DNA of 64,000 nt, taken from the NCBI GenBank assembly GCA_917880885.1, contig OU862908.1:11209501-11273500 (forward strand), written 5' to 3'. This document shows positions 22,601-32,463 of this stretch, piece by piece. Position 1 is the stretch's first letter. Each line of letters starts with the position of its first letter. Both the position numbers and the translations under genes were made by a program. The notes below the pieces were generated by a model. That model did no database searches. It had not been told where the DNA came from and saw only the letters and a list, made by a program, of their open reading frames with translations. Origin of the DNA: Limnephilus marmoratus (taxonomy: Eukaryota > Arthropoda > Insecta > Trichoptera > Limnephilidae).

Positions 22601-23404
22601 GTACCACATAAAAATTGTGGTACAAATGCCGAACTTGCAGGAAATTAAAGTTTAAAAAAGGAAACACGATTAATCTCATTTTAAGAGATTCAAAGCATTT
22701 TTATTTAATTTTCACAGAACGTTAATTTTTTTCTTTTAGAGTAAGAAAACAGGATGGAGTATTTATTACAAAGAGATAATAAATACTCCATCTCGGTAAG
22801 GGCAAAGGTGTTAAGAGAATCTACAAAAGTTTTACTAACATAAAAAAACAACGTTATATGTTAGGTCACCGACACACATTGAGGACCTTACCAATAAACG
22901 TGTTTTATATTTTAAACAACTGATAAACAACTATTAACGTATTGGAAATAATTGTTTATCAGGTGTGTAAAATTATTATTATAGTTAGGAAGTAAAAGTT
23001 ATAAAACACTATTCAAATACTCGCATTCGCAAAAATCATGCAGGAGAAGCCAGTTAAAAATAATAATCTGGGTGCCTATATATTATCAATTTAATATCGA
23101 GCGAAAATTGCGTAACAAAATTTATAATTAGGCACGCTTAAGAAGATGATAATGTGAATTTTACATTTATGAAGGTAATGGTCATATTACATTATACTCA
23201 TATAGGTACTTACTAAACTAATATTGACGAAAATCTGCGACGCACGCAGAGGGATTTCGTTTACGATAGTTACGAGAATTTTACTGATAATAACTGTCGG
23301 TATTTGTTCGTTCAAACTTTTAACTTATGAAACTAAGCAGACAAGATTACGCCGCATTGAGAGAAAAAGAAATCTGGAAAGTGTAGCATAAAGCCGGGTC
23401 TCCT
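22601..23404. other. AT-rich DNA, no gene recognised
   Basis: A palindrome, AAATACTCCATC and its inverse GATGGAGTATTTATTAC, occurs at 22752-22793. Nothing else recognised. Confidence 0.4.
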
Positions 23405-24307
23405 CAGACCGAAAACACAAACATTGTTTCAAACATTATTGAAACACTTGGGCACACATTTTGTCTAATGGTCTGAAGCGAAGCCATGTCTGCGCACCAC
23501 ACACTTGACGTTTGATGTCTAAATAATTACGTCGATGTCAAATAATGTCGAGTTGACAGATGGCCGTTTACACCATCTCTTTATTCAGCCCGATTTCAAT
23601 TAGAGACCAAAGTCAGCATTTTTCGCTTTACGCCATCGCTAATTACATCTCTATTTTCATATCTACGATTTCAATTGTCACCACTGCAAACAACACATGA
23701 ACCATGCTGTTTGCTGTGATGCCAACTGCAAACGTAGATATGAAATTAGCGATCGCGTAAAGCGAACAATGTTGACTTTGGTCTCTAATTGGAATCGGAC
23801 TGAAAAAAAGAGATGGTGTAAAACGGTTATTAAAAACGAAGATAAGTGTTAGGGAGAAAACACGGAATAGATTAGATTCAAGTTAGATTCGTATACGACC
23901 TAAATGTACCATTTATGAAATTCAAAACAACAATTATTATCATATATTGTTATATAAGTTTATTGGTTTGGTACAATAAATTAATATACTTAAAGGACTT
24001 TATTAAAAGGTGAGTTCGTGATAGAAACAGCCATCCATTACATTAATTATTAAATTCATAATTACGCTAATTGCATCATTTTACGTAACCTTAAAAACTG
24101 TCGCGATTTATTCTCAATGACTGACCGCATCGTACGGCTGTTGTCGAAAAATTAAATAATCATCTTCCCTGCTTTCCCCGTTTCACCTGGGAGGAGAGTA
24201 TCATCAACCGGCCACGAAAAACACAAACATTGCAAGACCACGCCCCCATTTTGAATGTTTGAACCAATGTTTTCGAAATGTTTCAATAATGTTTGAGTTT
24301 TCGGTCG
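23405..24307. mobile_element. DNA-transposon-like element with inverted ends, host of a nested MITE
   Basis: The left end GACCGAAAACACAAACATTG, then CAAACATTATTGAAACACTT, is matched by AAATGTTTCAATAATGTTTG, then AGTTTTCGGTC on the right. About 900 bp without coding sequence. GAAAAACACAAACATTGCA near 24214 is a further internal partial copy of the end. A second inverted-repeat element sits inside. Confidence 0.75.
23562..23827. mobile_element. Nested MITE
   Basis: Ends are CGTTTACACCATCTCTTTAT plus AATTAGAGACCAAAGTCAG and the inverted copies GACTTTGGTCTCTAATTGG and AGAGATGGTGTAAAACGG. Inner inverted segments (CGCTTTACGC and GCGTAAAGCG) extend the arms, so most of it can fold. It is inserted in the element at 23405-24307. 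Confidence 0.85.
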
Positions 24308-24554
24308 AAGCTTAATATACACAGATGATAAAATAATGTTCTATCTGCTGAACGCACACGCAATCGCATTAAATAATAAATGCAGCCATTATTATTGCAT
24401 TACAGGGCCACGACTATCGGTGGCAATAATAATTATAATTAAGGCACAATTAATACGGTGGCGGAATCCTCTCGTCATAACTCATAACTGAAGTGAATTT
24501 TACAATTATTATAAAAATGGCGGTCGAATTTGCAACTCGATGCAATCAGTTGGA

Positions 24555-24660
24555 AATCACTTCCTGTTTGGCGCCAAGCCGCGTGAAGCGGAAGTGCCGC
24601 CATTTTCCACAACGCTTTATTCAATGGAATCTTCGGAGAGAGGAAAGGTGATAGTGTGCT
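24555..24660 (+). promoter_or_regulatory. Possible promoter-like G+C-rich block with ETS- and YY1-like motifs
   Basis: CACTTCCTG, GCGGAAGTGCCG and GCCGCCATTTTCC lie within about 60 bp, resembling ETS (GGAAG) and YY1 (GCCGCCATTTT) sites of housekeeping promoters. GGAAAGGTGATAGTG near 24644 could be a weak splice donor. No transcript evidence and no downstream exon was found. The neighbouring CpG-rich MITE shows that G+C enrichment here need not mean a promoter. Confidence 0.2.
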
Positions 24661-24731
24661 AATATTACTCTTGTTTGTATCATCATTACTATTTATTTAT
24701 ATTTTTTCTCTTCATTCTTGACATAACTTAG

Positions 24732-25170
24732 CCTGAATTTAGTCTCACGCTCACCGTCAGCGCTCATAGATCAGAGCGTAGTTCGTCAGCGTGGCTCGTT
24801 TCAGTATCGTACTGACCGCCTTACTGTACAGACGAAGACCAAAATGCGGAGTGTATTAGTTATTGCTGCTTTGTACTACCTATCCCAAAAAAAAAAAAAA
24901 ACGATTCACCATGACTGTACACGCTGACGACGTCCGCTCCGCTCGACACTAGAACGCTCACTGAAAGCAGAGGCGCTCGAGCGATCGTCAGCGCCGACAG
25001 CTACGCGGCACCGACGCGCGACGCGTACGGCCGCGTAGCCATCAGCGCTGACCACTTTGCGCGCTGATAGCTACGCGTCATTCAAAAACGCTTCCTAGAA
25101 GTTCATATATCTCGACCATCAGCGCCGACGGTGCGCGTGCGGTCGGCTTAAGACTAAAATCTGCCTTACA
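24732..25170. mobile_element. CpG-rich MITE-like element with diverged inverted ends
   Basis: TTTAGTCTCACGCTCACCGT and CAGCGCT on the left correspond to inverted AGCGCCGACGGTGCGCGTG and AAGACTAAAAT on the right. The interior is unusually rich in CGACGC and GCGCTGA motifs (about 24960-25130), with a run of 15 A at 24887-24901. Non-coding. Confidence 0.6.
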
Positions 25171-25249
25171 GTTTCTAACTTACAATCTCTAACTCTTGTA
25201 TACTCTCCCAACCGTCTGGAGCTAATGAAATAATGGAATCCCTAATTGG

Positions 25250-25435
25250 GGCATGTTGTGATGGTGAAGGTAATAGGGAGGGTAAGGAGATATGGAAGAT
25301 GAAAGCGAGGAAGTACCTGATTTAAACAAATTAATCATATTACATGATTTACTTTCGCACGCCGGGATTTGAAACCGCCACCACCGGATTCATAGCCAAG
25401 GTTCGTAACCACTCAACCAAGGCCTAATAATAATA
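25250..25435 (-). mobile_element. tRNA-derived SINE (family S3)
   Basis: The minus strand starts GGCCTTGGTTGAGTGGTTAC (A-box type) and has GGTTTCAAATCCCGG (B box), then AAGTAAATCATGTAATATG and GAGGAAGTACCTG-region sequence. A partial relative is on the minus strand at 41620-41940 (GAGGAAGTACCTG, AAGCCGGTATTTG, ACGGAGGCCGTC). Non-autonomous. Confidence 0.65.
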
Positions 25436-25444
25436 ATAGTAATT

Positions 25445-25985
25445 GCCTAGCATTGTACCTAGCTCTCTCATTCAAAATTTAGGCATATTAGATTTGTCAA
25501 AGAATTTATATATAAAAATGTAAAAATCAGTCATTTTAAATACACGTTGGAATACAAAAGTTTTTTTAAATATTTATTTTTTGTCCAATTAGGAGTTCTA
25601 CCGAGCCGAACCCTCTGATATGAAAATATCCGGAGTCGGTGAATTATTTTCCCATTCGGTCTTTGGTAGGTTGACATGTTGTTCTTATATTGTTTTGTAT
25701 TTATTATACTTATATAGTGCAATTGCATAGCGTGAATTGCCTAGATGATTATTTGTGGAAAAGTGTGTGAAAGTGTTTAGTTTTTCCTGTTGGGTAGATT
25801 TAACCCGGACATAAAGTCTGAAGATTTGTATAGCGCCGTTTTTGTCAAAAATCACCTCAAGGGCGCTGCAACAGTATTCGCTGTACTCGTATTTATGCAA
25901 AGATCCATGACACGCAGACATTGGAAATTGTTGAAAAATCTGTACCCACCGAAAGGCTATAACGGAAAAGTAAAACAAATCTTAT
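25445..25985 (+). repeat. Dispersed repeat D1 ending in a conserved hairpin block
   Basis: CATATTAGATTTGTCAAAGA, ATACAAAAGTTTTTTTAAAT, GAGCCGAACCCTCTGATATG, AGTAGGTTGACATGTTG-type and TTTAGTTTTTCCTG occur in the same order at 28447-28805. Here it is followed by TATAGCGCCGTTTTTGTC and CACCTCAAGGGCGCTG, a short hairpin shared with 38495-38535 and 53358-53400. Open frames inside are incidental. Confidence 0.7.
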
Positions 25986-27179
25986 AGTAAAACAATTGAA
26001 CAATTTCTATGCGACTCAGGAAAAGTGCATTTAGAGCACTATATATTGTACGGGTCGACAGTATTTTTACAATAAAAGAAAGAACAAGAATGAACAAAAG
26101 AAGTAAGAAAGTACGTTACAAAAACATGAAATGTATATTTTTCTTGCAATGTTCATGAAGTAGAAAAATACATGGATATGTAGGTTTGCTTACGCACACA
26201 TTATTAAATGCAAGTAGGTTATTTACCTAATCATATAGCAAAATTAATTTTTGCGTGATTAAAAAAAAATATATACAGGTATTATTAGTGCTGCAGTAAA
26301 GAAAAACAATTATGCTTATCAATAACCGTAATGCATTAAAAATGTAGATATATTGATAGGCATGTAAAAAGTAATCAGATTTTATTAAATAATCTCTTTG
26401 CATATAATAAACTTAATTACGTATTGGAAGATAATTAATACGTTTATTGCTGAATCCCTCTAAATCTAAAGATAATGGTAGAAATAATAATAATTGATAG
26501 GTTACCTAACTAGCAACCACAACTCAATCGGTTTTGATATCTTTTCGGCATAATTACAATTTATTATTATCAGAAAATTCATAAATCGGTTACTTTTGTA
26601 GCGGAAGTAAGATTTAGATAGTAAATGAATTATTTTCAAGTAAACGCCAAACCTTCGTACATATTATGTACTCGTGCGCTTTACATAAAAATAAAACTAA
26701 AATTTAAGTATTAACCAAACAAAAGTTTATAACGACACTGATAGTTTAACTGGCTACATAGATAATAATTATAGACAATATGATAACACTAGACAAATAA
26801 AGCCCTTCCTTTTTTACTGATAGAAGAGCCTTGGTTTAGTTGGTCTGGTCGGCCTTAGTCAAAGAGTAATGAATATCATCAAAACCTAGAGCGATTGCAA
26901 ACAGTCGCTGGTCCAAAAGAAAAACGTCACAAAAGAAAAGTAGCTTTTACAGAATATAAAATAAATTTATCTGAAAAGCAGAAATTTTCTAAACTTAAAT
27001 AAATAGTTTTAGGAATAAGAATGATTTATTAAAAATAGAATAAAATGTTGGTTCAATTGTTGTTCAGTAATAGAAAAAAATATTCAGCAACTTATATTAC
27101 ACAAATGGCGAGTAACCAGGTTGCAACTTCTAACGTTTTCAATGTTTAATTACGTAAATTTTAAACTTTATGTGACAAC
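25986..27179. other. AT-rich DNA, no gene recognised
   Basis: About 1.2 kb with no repeat partner or coding signature recognised. Confidence 0.45.
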
Positions 27180-27800
27180 GTCGATGGTCCAATTGATTAT
27201 TCAGATATCTGCGAAAAATCAAAATGTGAGTTGAATACTGCCACTGGATCTACTACCATAAAAATATACTATTTTAATGACGTTATCATTGTTACATTAT
27301 AAAACATAGACACAGTCTACGATAATTTTAACAAAAAACCAAAAAATTACTCATGCAACTTTGTCACATGTTAGCTTGTCTGAAGGTTCTGCCACTTTTC
27401 TTTGCTGGAACAAATTAATTACAGAGTCTTTTATACACTTTCAGCTTTTGCAGAGTAAAGTATTTTGCATACGAAGCTTTTTCGGATTTAGTTTTATTAT
27501 AGTGGCTGATTAAGTTCTTTAGAGTACGAGTGGAAAACACTTTACATTTTTGAAAACCTTAAACATATGCAGTTATATGTAAAAGTGTACCCTCTATTTG
27601 GTACCATCAAATCAATTATAATGCAAAAAACTTACAATGAAATAAACTAAAAATGATGTTTTCTGGGTTACTATCACGAAATTTCAAATTATCATACCAA
27701 TGTTTCCAACCGTTATGCCTCCCGGTGTTATTTTATAGCATATTTAATATTTAATATGTAATGTAAATAATAATTGATTTATGGTGAGCATTCGAGTACT
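27180..27800 (+). repeat. Dispersed repeat E, copy with an internal insertion or unshared segment
   Basis: TTGATTATTCAGATATCTGC, GTGTACCCTCTATTTGGTAC, ATGTTTTCTGGGTTACTA and ACCGTTATGCCTCCCGGTGT match, in order, the minus strand of 51645-52020. About 300 bp between the first two segments here have no counterpart there. Family unknown. Confidence 0.65.
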
Positions 27801-27932
27801 GCTTTCCTCGTTATCTTAAAACTTAGTATTTGGAGATGTCTCACAATCAACTGGATCGATGTGTTTGTAAGAAAAATGTGGTATTTATAATATATTATAA
27901 TAAAACTAAAATAAAACTTTATTCCACTTAAT

Positions 27933-27990
27933 TTTATTTAACCGTAACCGGTTTCAGCTTGTTAGAGCCATCTTCAGACTGGTACAAATA
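27933..27990 (-). ncRNA. Hammerhead-like motif, left arm of family a
   Basis: The minus strand reads CTGAAGA, T, GGCTC-TAAC-AAGCT (partly paired stem II), GAA, then ACCGGT followed by T. Stem III can form either as the palindrome ACCGGT or as ACCG-GTTA-CGGT with T as the cleavage position. Stem I pairing with the upstream GTACCAGT is partial. It reads outward toward the element's left end. Confidence 0.45.
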
Positions 27991-28003
27991 ACTAGTACAA
28001 ATT

Positions 28004-28360
28004 TTCATAATAATTTCGAAATTAAAATATGTATTTAGTTCAATTAAACATGTATCCCTTATAAAAAAAGGAACCTAGTAATGAATAAGCAATTAGAATC
28101 ATTTACCCCACTTTTTTATCCAGTGTAATTTTCATAAGAATCTCGAAATTAAAATATGTACTTAGTTTAGACCATTCCTACTTCAACGTAAACGTGTATC
28201 CCTTCAAAAAGTAACTTCGTAAAGATAAAGCAACTAGATTCATTTGCTAAGTCCCCGCTTTTGTATCCAGTGTAATTTTCATAATAATTTCGAAATTAAA
28301 ATATGTATTTAGTTTAGACCATTCCTACTCCAATGTAAACTATCCTACCCTTCAAAAAGC
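28004..28360 (+). repeat. Imperfect direct repeats inside family a element
   Basis: AATTTTCATAATAATTTCG followed by AAATTAAAATATGTATTTAG occurs at about 28004, 28126 and 28271, separated by 122 and 145 bp. GACCATTCCTACTYCAAYGT-like text follows the last two copies. Non-coding. Confidence 0.75.
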
Positions 28361-28446
28361 AATAAAAATACCATACTTAATAAATATTATTAAATAACAT
28401 TTGTTATTTCGGCCACTGGCATAATACCTAGGAATCTGATTCAAAA

Positions 28447-28805
28447 TTTAAGCATATTAGATTTATCAAAGAATTTTTATATAAAAATGCAAAAATCAGT
28501 AATTTTAAATACATGTAGGATTACAAAAGATTTTTTAAATATTTATATTGAGGGATCAGTAGGATTTATAGGTTCAATTAGAAATGCCACAGAGCCGAAC
28601 CCTCTGATATGAAAATATCTGGAGTCGGTGAATTATATTCCCATTTGGTCTCTAGTAGGTTGACATGTTGTTCTTATATTATTTTGTATTTATAATACTT
28701 ATATAGTGCAATTGCATAGCGTGGGTTGACTAGATGATCATTTGGGGAAGTGTGTGAAAGGGTTTAGTTTTTCCTGTGGAGAAAATTTAACCCAGACATT
28801 TAAAT
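28447..28805 (+). repeat. D1 repeat nested in the family a foldback
   Basis: Ordered match to 25445-25800, with GAGCCGAACCCTCTGATATG perfectly preserved. It lacks the GCGCC hairpin block found after the 25445 copy. Its position inside the foldback implies later insertion or a shared composite origin. Confidence 0.7.
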
Positions 28806-29052
28806 CTGGCGTAAATGACAATAAAATTAGGTCATTAGTAACTCATATTACTTGTAACGTTTTTCTCTAATCAACATTGAAGTGAGCTACAAACCCAAGA
28901 TACGTAATTAGTTCACTGGAATTACCAAAATATTTAGAAATTCGACAGTCTAAAACGACTTAGCAACAAATATAATTTATTAAAATCCTTGTAGATCACC
29001 CCTCTCTCCCTCCCCAATGTGATGTGTATATAAACCGTAGACTAAGAATTAT

Positions 29053-29100
29053 TTGTACCAGTCTGAAGATGGCCCTAACGAGCTGAAACCGGTAACGGTC
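29053..29100 (+). ncRNA. Hammerhead-like motif, right arm of family a
   Basis: CTGAAGA (29063-29069), T, GGCCC-TAAC-GAGCT (29071-29084, stem II with mismatches), GAA (29085-29087). Then either palindrome ACCGGT with A following, or stem III ACCG (29088-29091) and CGGT (29096-29099) closed by a GTAA loop, which is a GNRA tetraloop, with C at 29100 as the cleavage base in a GUC triplet. Core bases are intact; stem II has decayed and stem I is weak. Likely formerly active. Confidence 0.5.
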
Positions 29101-29155
29101 AAAAAAAATTAAGTGGAATAAAGTTTTATATTCGTTTTATTATAATATATTATAA

Positions 29156-29727
29156 TGGAATTCCACCATGAATTATCACTCTCAAAAGTAGACATATTAA
29201 ATGGTGGTTTTTCTAAGAACAAAACTTGCACTCGTGACGTTCGTTGTGAGAGTGGTCATAGAATAAAGCGTGGTTGTGACGTTATAATAATTAACAACGT
29301 AGTCAACTATTCTCGTTAAGAAAAAAAAACGTCACAACTGCTCTCTGTCGACCGAAGATTTATTTTAGCATATGCCAAATATGCAGCACTCGTATTTTTA
29401 ACTAGGTAAGGCATCAATAAATTTTAAAAACTTTATTTTTGACTTGTGACGTTTTTATTCCGGAATGTCGTTGCGTGGTTCAATAGTTGGCATGTTCAAT
29501 AGCTTTCATAGCTTCGAGTGTCATGCGTTGCCACGTGGGTGAAAGGTTGCGAGTCGCTGCGACCCGAGGAAAATGCCTAGAAGATTAATTATTGTTATAA
29601 TTACAATGTCCAATTTAAATTGCGTAGAATAATTACTGCCTGGAATCTTTCACGGTTGACAGAACCAAAATAATTCTATATTTTTTGTATTTTTGAATGT
29701 AGCTATTACTTTGTGGTTATCCATTAT
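29156..29727. other. Unassigned DNA between two foldbacks
   Basis: No gene or repeat recognised. 29500-29570 is somewhat richer in G+C (GTTGCCACGTGGGTGAAAGG). Confidence 0.4.
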
Positions 29728-29773
29728 AGAAAAATGAAATAATTTAACTTTGTATAAACCACTTATTTGATGC

Positions 29774-29820
29774 GCAAATCCGACCGGTTTCGGAACAAAC
29801 GTTCCTTCGTCAGGGAAAGC
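29774..29820 (-). ncRNA. Hammerhead-like motif, left arm of family b
   Basis: Inverted copy of the motif at 30473-30519 with the same segments: GCTTTCC, CTGACGA, A, GGAAC-GTTT-GTTCC, GAA, ACCGGT, C, GGATTTGC. It reads leftward toward the outer edge of the palindrome. Confidence 0.55.
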
Positions 29821-29939
29821 TTATACTAATTTGACAGTTTCGAACAATGTTTTATTATGGTAGGGGTGGAGCTGTTGCTAGATAATAATGTAGATTGGGT
29901 AGGTAGGTATTAGTGTAGAGTGGGTGGGTAGGGGAACAA

Positions 29940-30140
29940 ATCCATGATTGGGCTATATGACAATATTTTTTGTTAGTTGATAATAGATTCATTATTTTTA
30001 AGGGATTTTTTAATTTCCAAGGCTTCTAAGTTATCTAAACGTTTTCCTTTATGATTAATATGAAGAATATTTATCCCTGTATTTTTTTCAAAACTATGGT
30101 TATTTTCAATGATATGGTTAGCAAACTCTGAAAAATTATT
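29940..30140 (-). pseudogene. PLE reverse-transcriptase C-terminal remnant, left arm
   Basis: Mirror copy of the remnant at 30155-30366: FSEFANHIIENNHSFEKNTG, INILHINHKGKRLDNLEALE and IKKSLKNNESIIN on the minus strand. This is the tail of a PLE protein after its catalytic domains. No RT motif or complete GIY-YIG domain is present. Confidence 0.7.
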
Positions 30141-30154
30141 ATTATTATTAAAAA

Positions 30155-30366
30155 TAATTTTTCTGAGTTTGCTAACCATATCATTGAAAATAACCATAGT
30201 TTTGAAAAAAATACAGGGATAAATATTCTTCATATTAATCATAAAGGAAAACGTTTAGATAACTTAGAAGCCTTGGAAATTAAAAAATCCCTTAAAAATA
30301 ATGAATCTATTATCAACAAACAAAAAATATTGTCATATAGCCCAATCATGGATTTGTTCCCCTACC
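30155..30366 (+). pseudogene. PLE reverse-transcriptase C-terminal remnant, right arm
   Basis: The plus strand encodes FSEFANHIIENNHSFEKNTG, then INILHINHKGKRLDNLEALE, IKKSLKNNESIINKQKILSY and SPIMDLFPYPPILH before a stop at about 30381. The pattern FA.HI...NH....ILH...KG..L..LE..EI is the conserved C-terminal end of Penelope-like proteins, downstream of the RT and around the end of the GIY-YIG endonuclease. The RT is absent, so this is a 5'-truncated copy. Downstream, about 100 bp after the stop, lies a hammerhead-like motif in the same sense, the arrangement expected of a PLE terminal repeat. Confidence 0.75.
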
Positions 30367-30472
30367 CACCCATTCTACACTAATACCTACCTACCCAATC
30401 TACATTATTATCTAGCAACAGCTCCACCCCTACCATAATAAAACATTGTTCGAAACTGTCAAATTAGTATAA

Positions 30473-30519
30473 GCTTTCCCTGACGAAGGAACGTTTGTTC
30501 CGAAACCGGTCGGATTTGC
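30473..30519 (+). ncRNA. Hammerhead-ribozyme-like motif, right arm of family b
   Basis: Ordered segments: GCTTTCC (30473-30479), core CTGACGA (30480-30486), extra A, stem II GGAAC (30488-30492), loop GTTT, GTTCC (30497-30501), GAA (30502-30504), self-complementary ACCGGT (30505-30510) as stem III, C (30511) as the cleavage base, then GGA (30512-30514) pairing TCC, and TTTGC with its GC pairing the upstream GC across an internal loop. Stem II is perfect and the triplet is GUC. Located about 100 bp after a PLE stop codon. The 6-bp palindromic stem III suggests a dimer. Departure from the standard form: one extra base after CTGACGA. Confidence 0.6.
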
Positions 30520-30564
30520 GCATCAAATAAGTGGTTTATACAAAGTTAAATTATTTCATTTTTC

Positions 30565-31437
30565 TAAAATAATTCTAATTCCGCTAATATTATTATTATA
30601 CATTAAAAACAAAGCTGGGGCACAAGCAAAACCTCGTCGGCTTCTAAAATATAGACAACGACTTTCATTAGTAATGTCATGTTTAACCATAAGATTTTTT
30701 TCCGTGAAAACTTGATTGCGTAATTCTTTGTATTTTTTTATGCTTACGAACTTTTTTTTACTAAACAGGTTTTTAACATGCAGAAAAATATATGAAATTA
30801 ATTATTAAGATCAGGAACTGAAACTTTCAGATTTGAGAGATTATGCCCTTGAATACATAATTCACACAATTGAGAATAAATTATTACATGTAGGTACATT
30901 AAATATATACAATCACAAATTAGCCGCATTAAAAATACGGTTTAAGGAAACAAGTTATTAACTTATAATGTTATAATGTTGAATAATTATTATCGTAATC
31001 CGTGTTATTATTATTGTTAATGGTTTCCGTGTTGTAACTTCCACATTATAATGTTAATTTTGTAACTATTAAAATGTGTAAGAATATAAAATATAACTAT
31101 TAAAATGTGTAAGAATACTATTCGTAACAGGTTGTCTTTGTTAAAAAAAAAATTCAAAATGTAACTGATATCGTAATATCTTCTCTATTCTTTTCCAAAA
31201 ACAACACGGCAACATTGAAAAGAAACTACCCTTATTTTGGCATTGAGTTCCATCAACCCACATCTTACACGAACAAACAAAGGGTGGCTCTGTGCCGCAG
31301 AGAAAGGGGACCTGAAGAATGCAGAATCCACTCTTCAGTCGCGTCTTGTTAGGGCTCGCACTGAGAGAATGGAGACGAGGAATGGGGTATCAACCATAGC
31401 CCTGGCAACCAGTCATTAGGCAGCTGAGTTTAATGTA
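30565..31437. other. AT-rich DNA with a short direct repeat
   Basis: AACTATTAAAATGTGTAAGA occurs twice about 31 bp apart near 31066-31118. A G+C-richer block at 31230-31420 is open for 60 codons but shows no known domain. Confidence 0.4.
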
Positions 31438-32463
31438 ATGGTACTGGCAGACATGCTCATTAGTAGCAAGAGAGCATGCTACTAATGAGCAACTAGTGTG
31501 TCAGTGATGTTGCTAGTATTGAGCATGCTCAATACCAATTTTGAACAGCCGGTTGTTTTGTGAGCGAGCTCATTGAATTCGCGGGTGGAATGGGAATCGC
31601 TCTAAGCATGTGTGGATAGGCTTGCTTATGGGTATGCTCATTTCGATCCGATCTCAGTTCGCGCCTGCGCATTCTTTGCAAAAATATCAAAAATGGCCCG
31701 CTGGGGAGACGAAAACATCTTGAAATCAATGTATTTGGAACACAGGGTCACTAAAATACTTATAATAGATTTTCAAATTCCCCAAATGATCCTTTACCTC
31801 CAAAATGAAGCCACATTCAATGAAATAAGCATTTATTTTTTAAGAGAAACTTCTTTAGCCCCGTTGTGATTTGAAATTCGGATGAAACGGAAGTGCGTCA
31901 CTAAAATTTATTATTTTACGGGTCCTCGGTTCTAATATAATGCGGTAAATTCACGGTTCCGCGCGAGCCTCGGATAACGTAGCGGCGTAAAGCGCGTGAC
32001 AAATTTCAGCGGCCAGAGACATCCAGCGAGAACGGAGGTTCGAATCCTACGAAATCCAAAAAAAGGTAAACATTTTTATTTTTGTAAAATCTATATCCAA
32101 TCTTCAAACCACTTTAAAATAAACAGGCAAAATCACGGCAACAGGTGACATCTAGCGACTTACTAGTTTCACTTCTACCGCGTGTGAATTGCACACTCTG
32201 ATATTTTTATTGTTCAATCATTTTCGGATTTGTTGACATCTTGGACCCAAATTAACCGTTTAATTTTCTCTCGTCAGTAGATTCTTAAATAATTGTGTTG
32301 CCAGCAAAAAGATGATTTTGTTTAGTCTGGGCGGGAACCGACTCCATTGGTTAACATTTGTTTGGCATGAGCGTGCTCATAGAGAGCATAATATGTGTTC
32401 AATTGTTGCTCAAATCAAGCATGCTCATTGTTTACAGCGGATGAGCTTGTGTGTCAGTACCAT
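31438..32463. mobile_element. DNA transposon remnant with ATGGTACTG ends, containing a nested S2 repeat
   Basis: The left end ATGGTACTGGCAGACATGCT matches the inverted right end (ATGGTACTGACACACAAG). Just inside the left end is a perfect hairpin GCTCATTAGTAGCA and TGCTACTAATGAGC (31455-31490), and GAGCATGCTCAA repeats are scattered in both halves. A short frame from 31693 (MARWGDENILK) could be a relic of a coding region but is too short to assign. S2 is inserted at 31838-32200. Confidence 0.65.
31838..32200 (+). repeat. S2 repeat nested in the ATGGTACTG transposon
   Basis: AAACTTCTTTAGCCCCGTTG, GTAGCGGCGTAAAGCGCGTG, GGAGGTTCGAATCC (a perfect B box) and CCAATCTTCAAACCACTTTA. It is the fullest S2 copy and the best evidence that S2 is tRNA-related. 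Homologues: 10322-10660 and 45645-45840. Confidence 0.7.

Larger units (their letters stand above)
27885..29155. repeat. 1.27-kb foldback with about 105-bp arms carrying hammerhead-like motifs (family a)
   Basis: The arms (27886-27990 and 29051-29155) are inverted copies. Both outer edges are TTATAATATATTATAA, itself a palindrome. Each arm contains AACTTTATTCCACTTAATT, AACCGGTTTCAGCT and the CATCTTCAGAC hammerhead-like core. The interior holds about three imperfect repeats of ATTTCGAAATTAAAATATGT (28004-28360) and a nested D1 repeat (28447-28805). No coding sequence was found. Likely a non-autonomous element related to PLE terminal repeats, because the motif also occurs in the PLE palindrome at 29728-30564 only 600 bp away. 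Confidence 0.8.
29728..30564. repeat. Near-perfect 837-bp palindrome built from two inverted PLE 3' ends (family b)
   Basis: Arms of about 410 bp mirror each other around an AT-rich centre near 30141-30152. The outer edges are AGAAAAATGAAATAATTTAA and its inverse. Each arm contains, from the centre outward, a PLE C-terminal coding remnant, a GTAGGTAGGTATTAG/CTAATACCTACCTAC spacer, and a hammerhead-like motif with an AAATAAGTGGTTTATAC end. Arm divergence looks very low, so the inversion is recent or kept homogenised. PLEs are known for partial and inverted-tandem insertions. Confidence 0.9.

Noticed and set aside
31693..31860. MARWGDENILK frame as a Myb/SANT-like transposon protein
   Set aside because: Too short and lacking the rest of any DNA-binding domain; kept only as a comment on the transposon.
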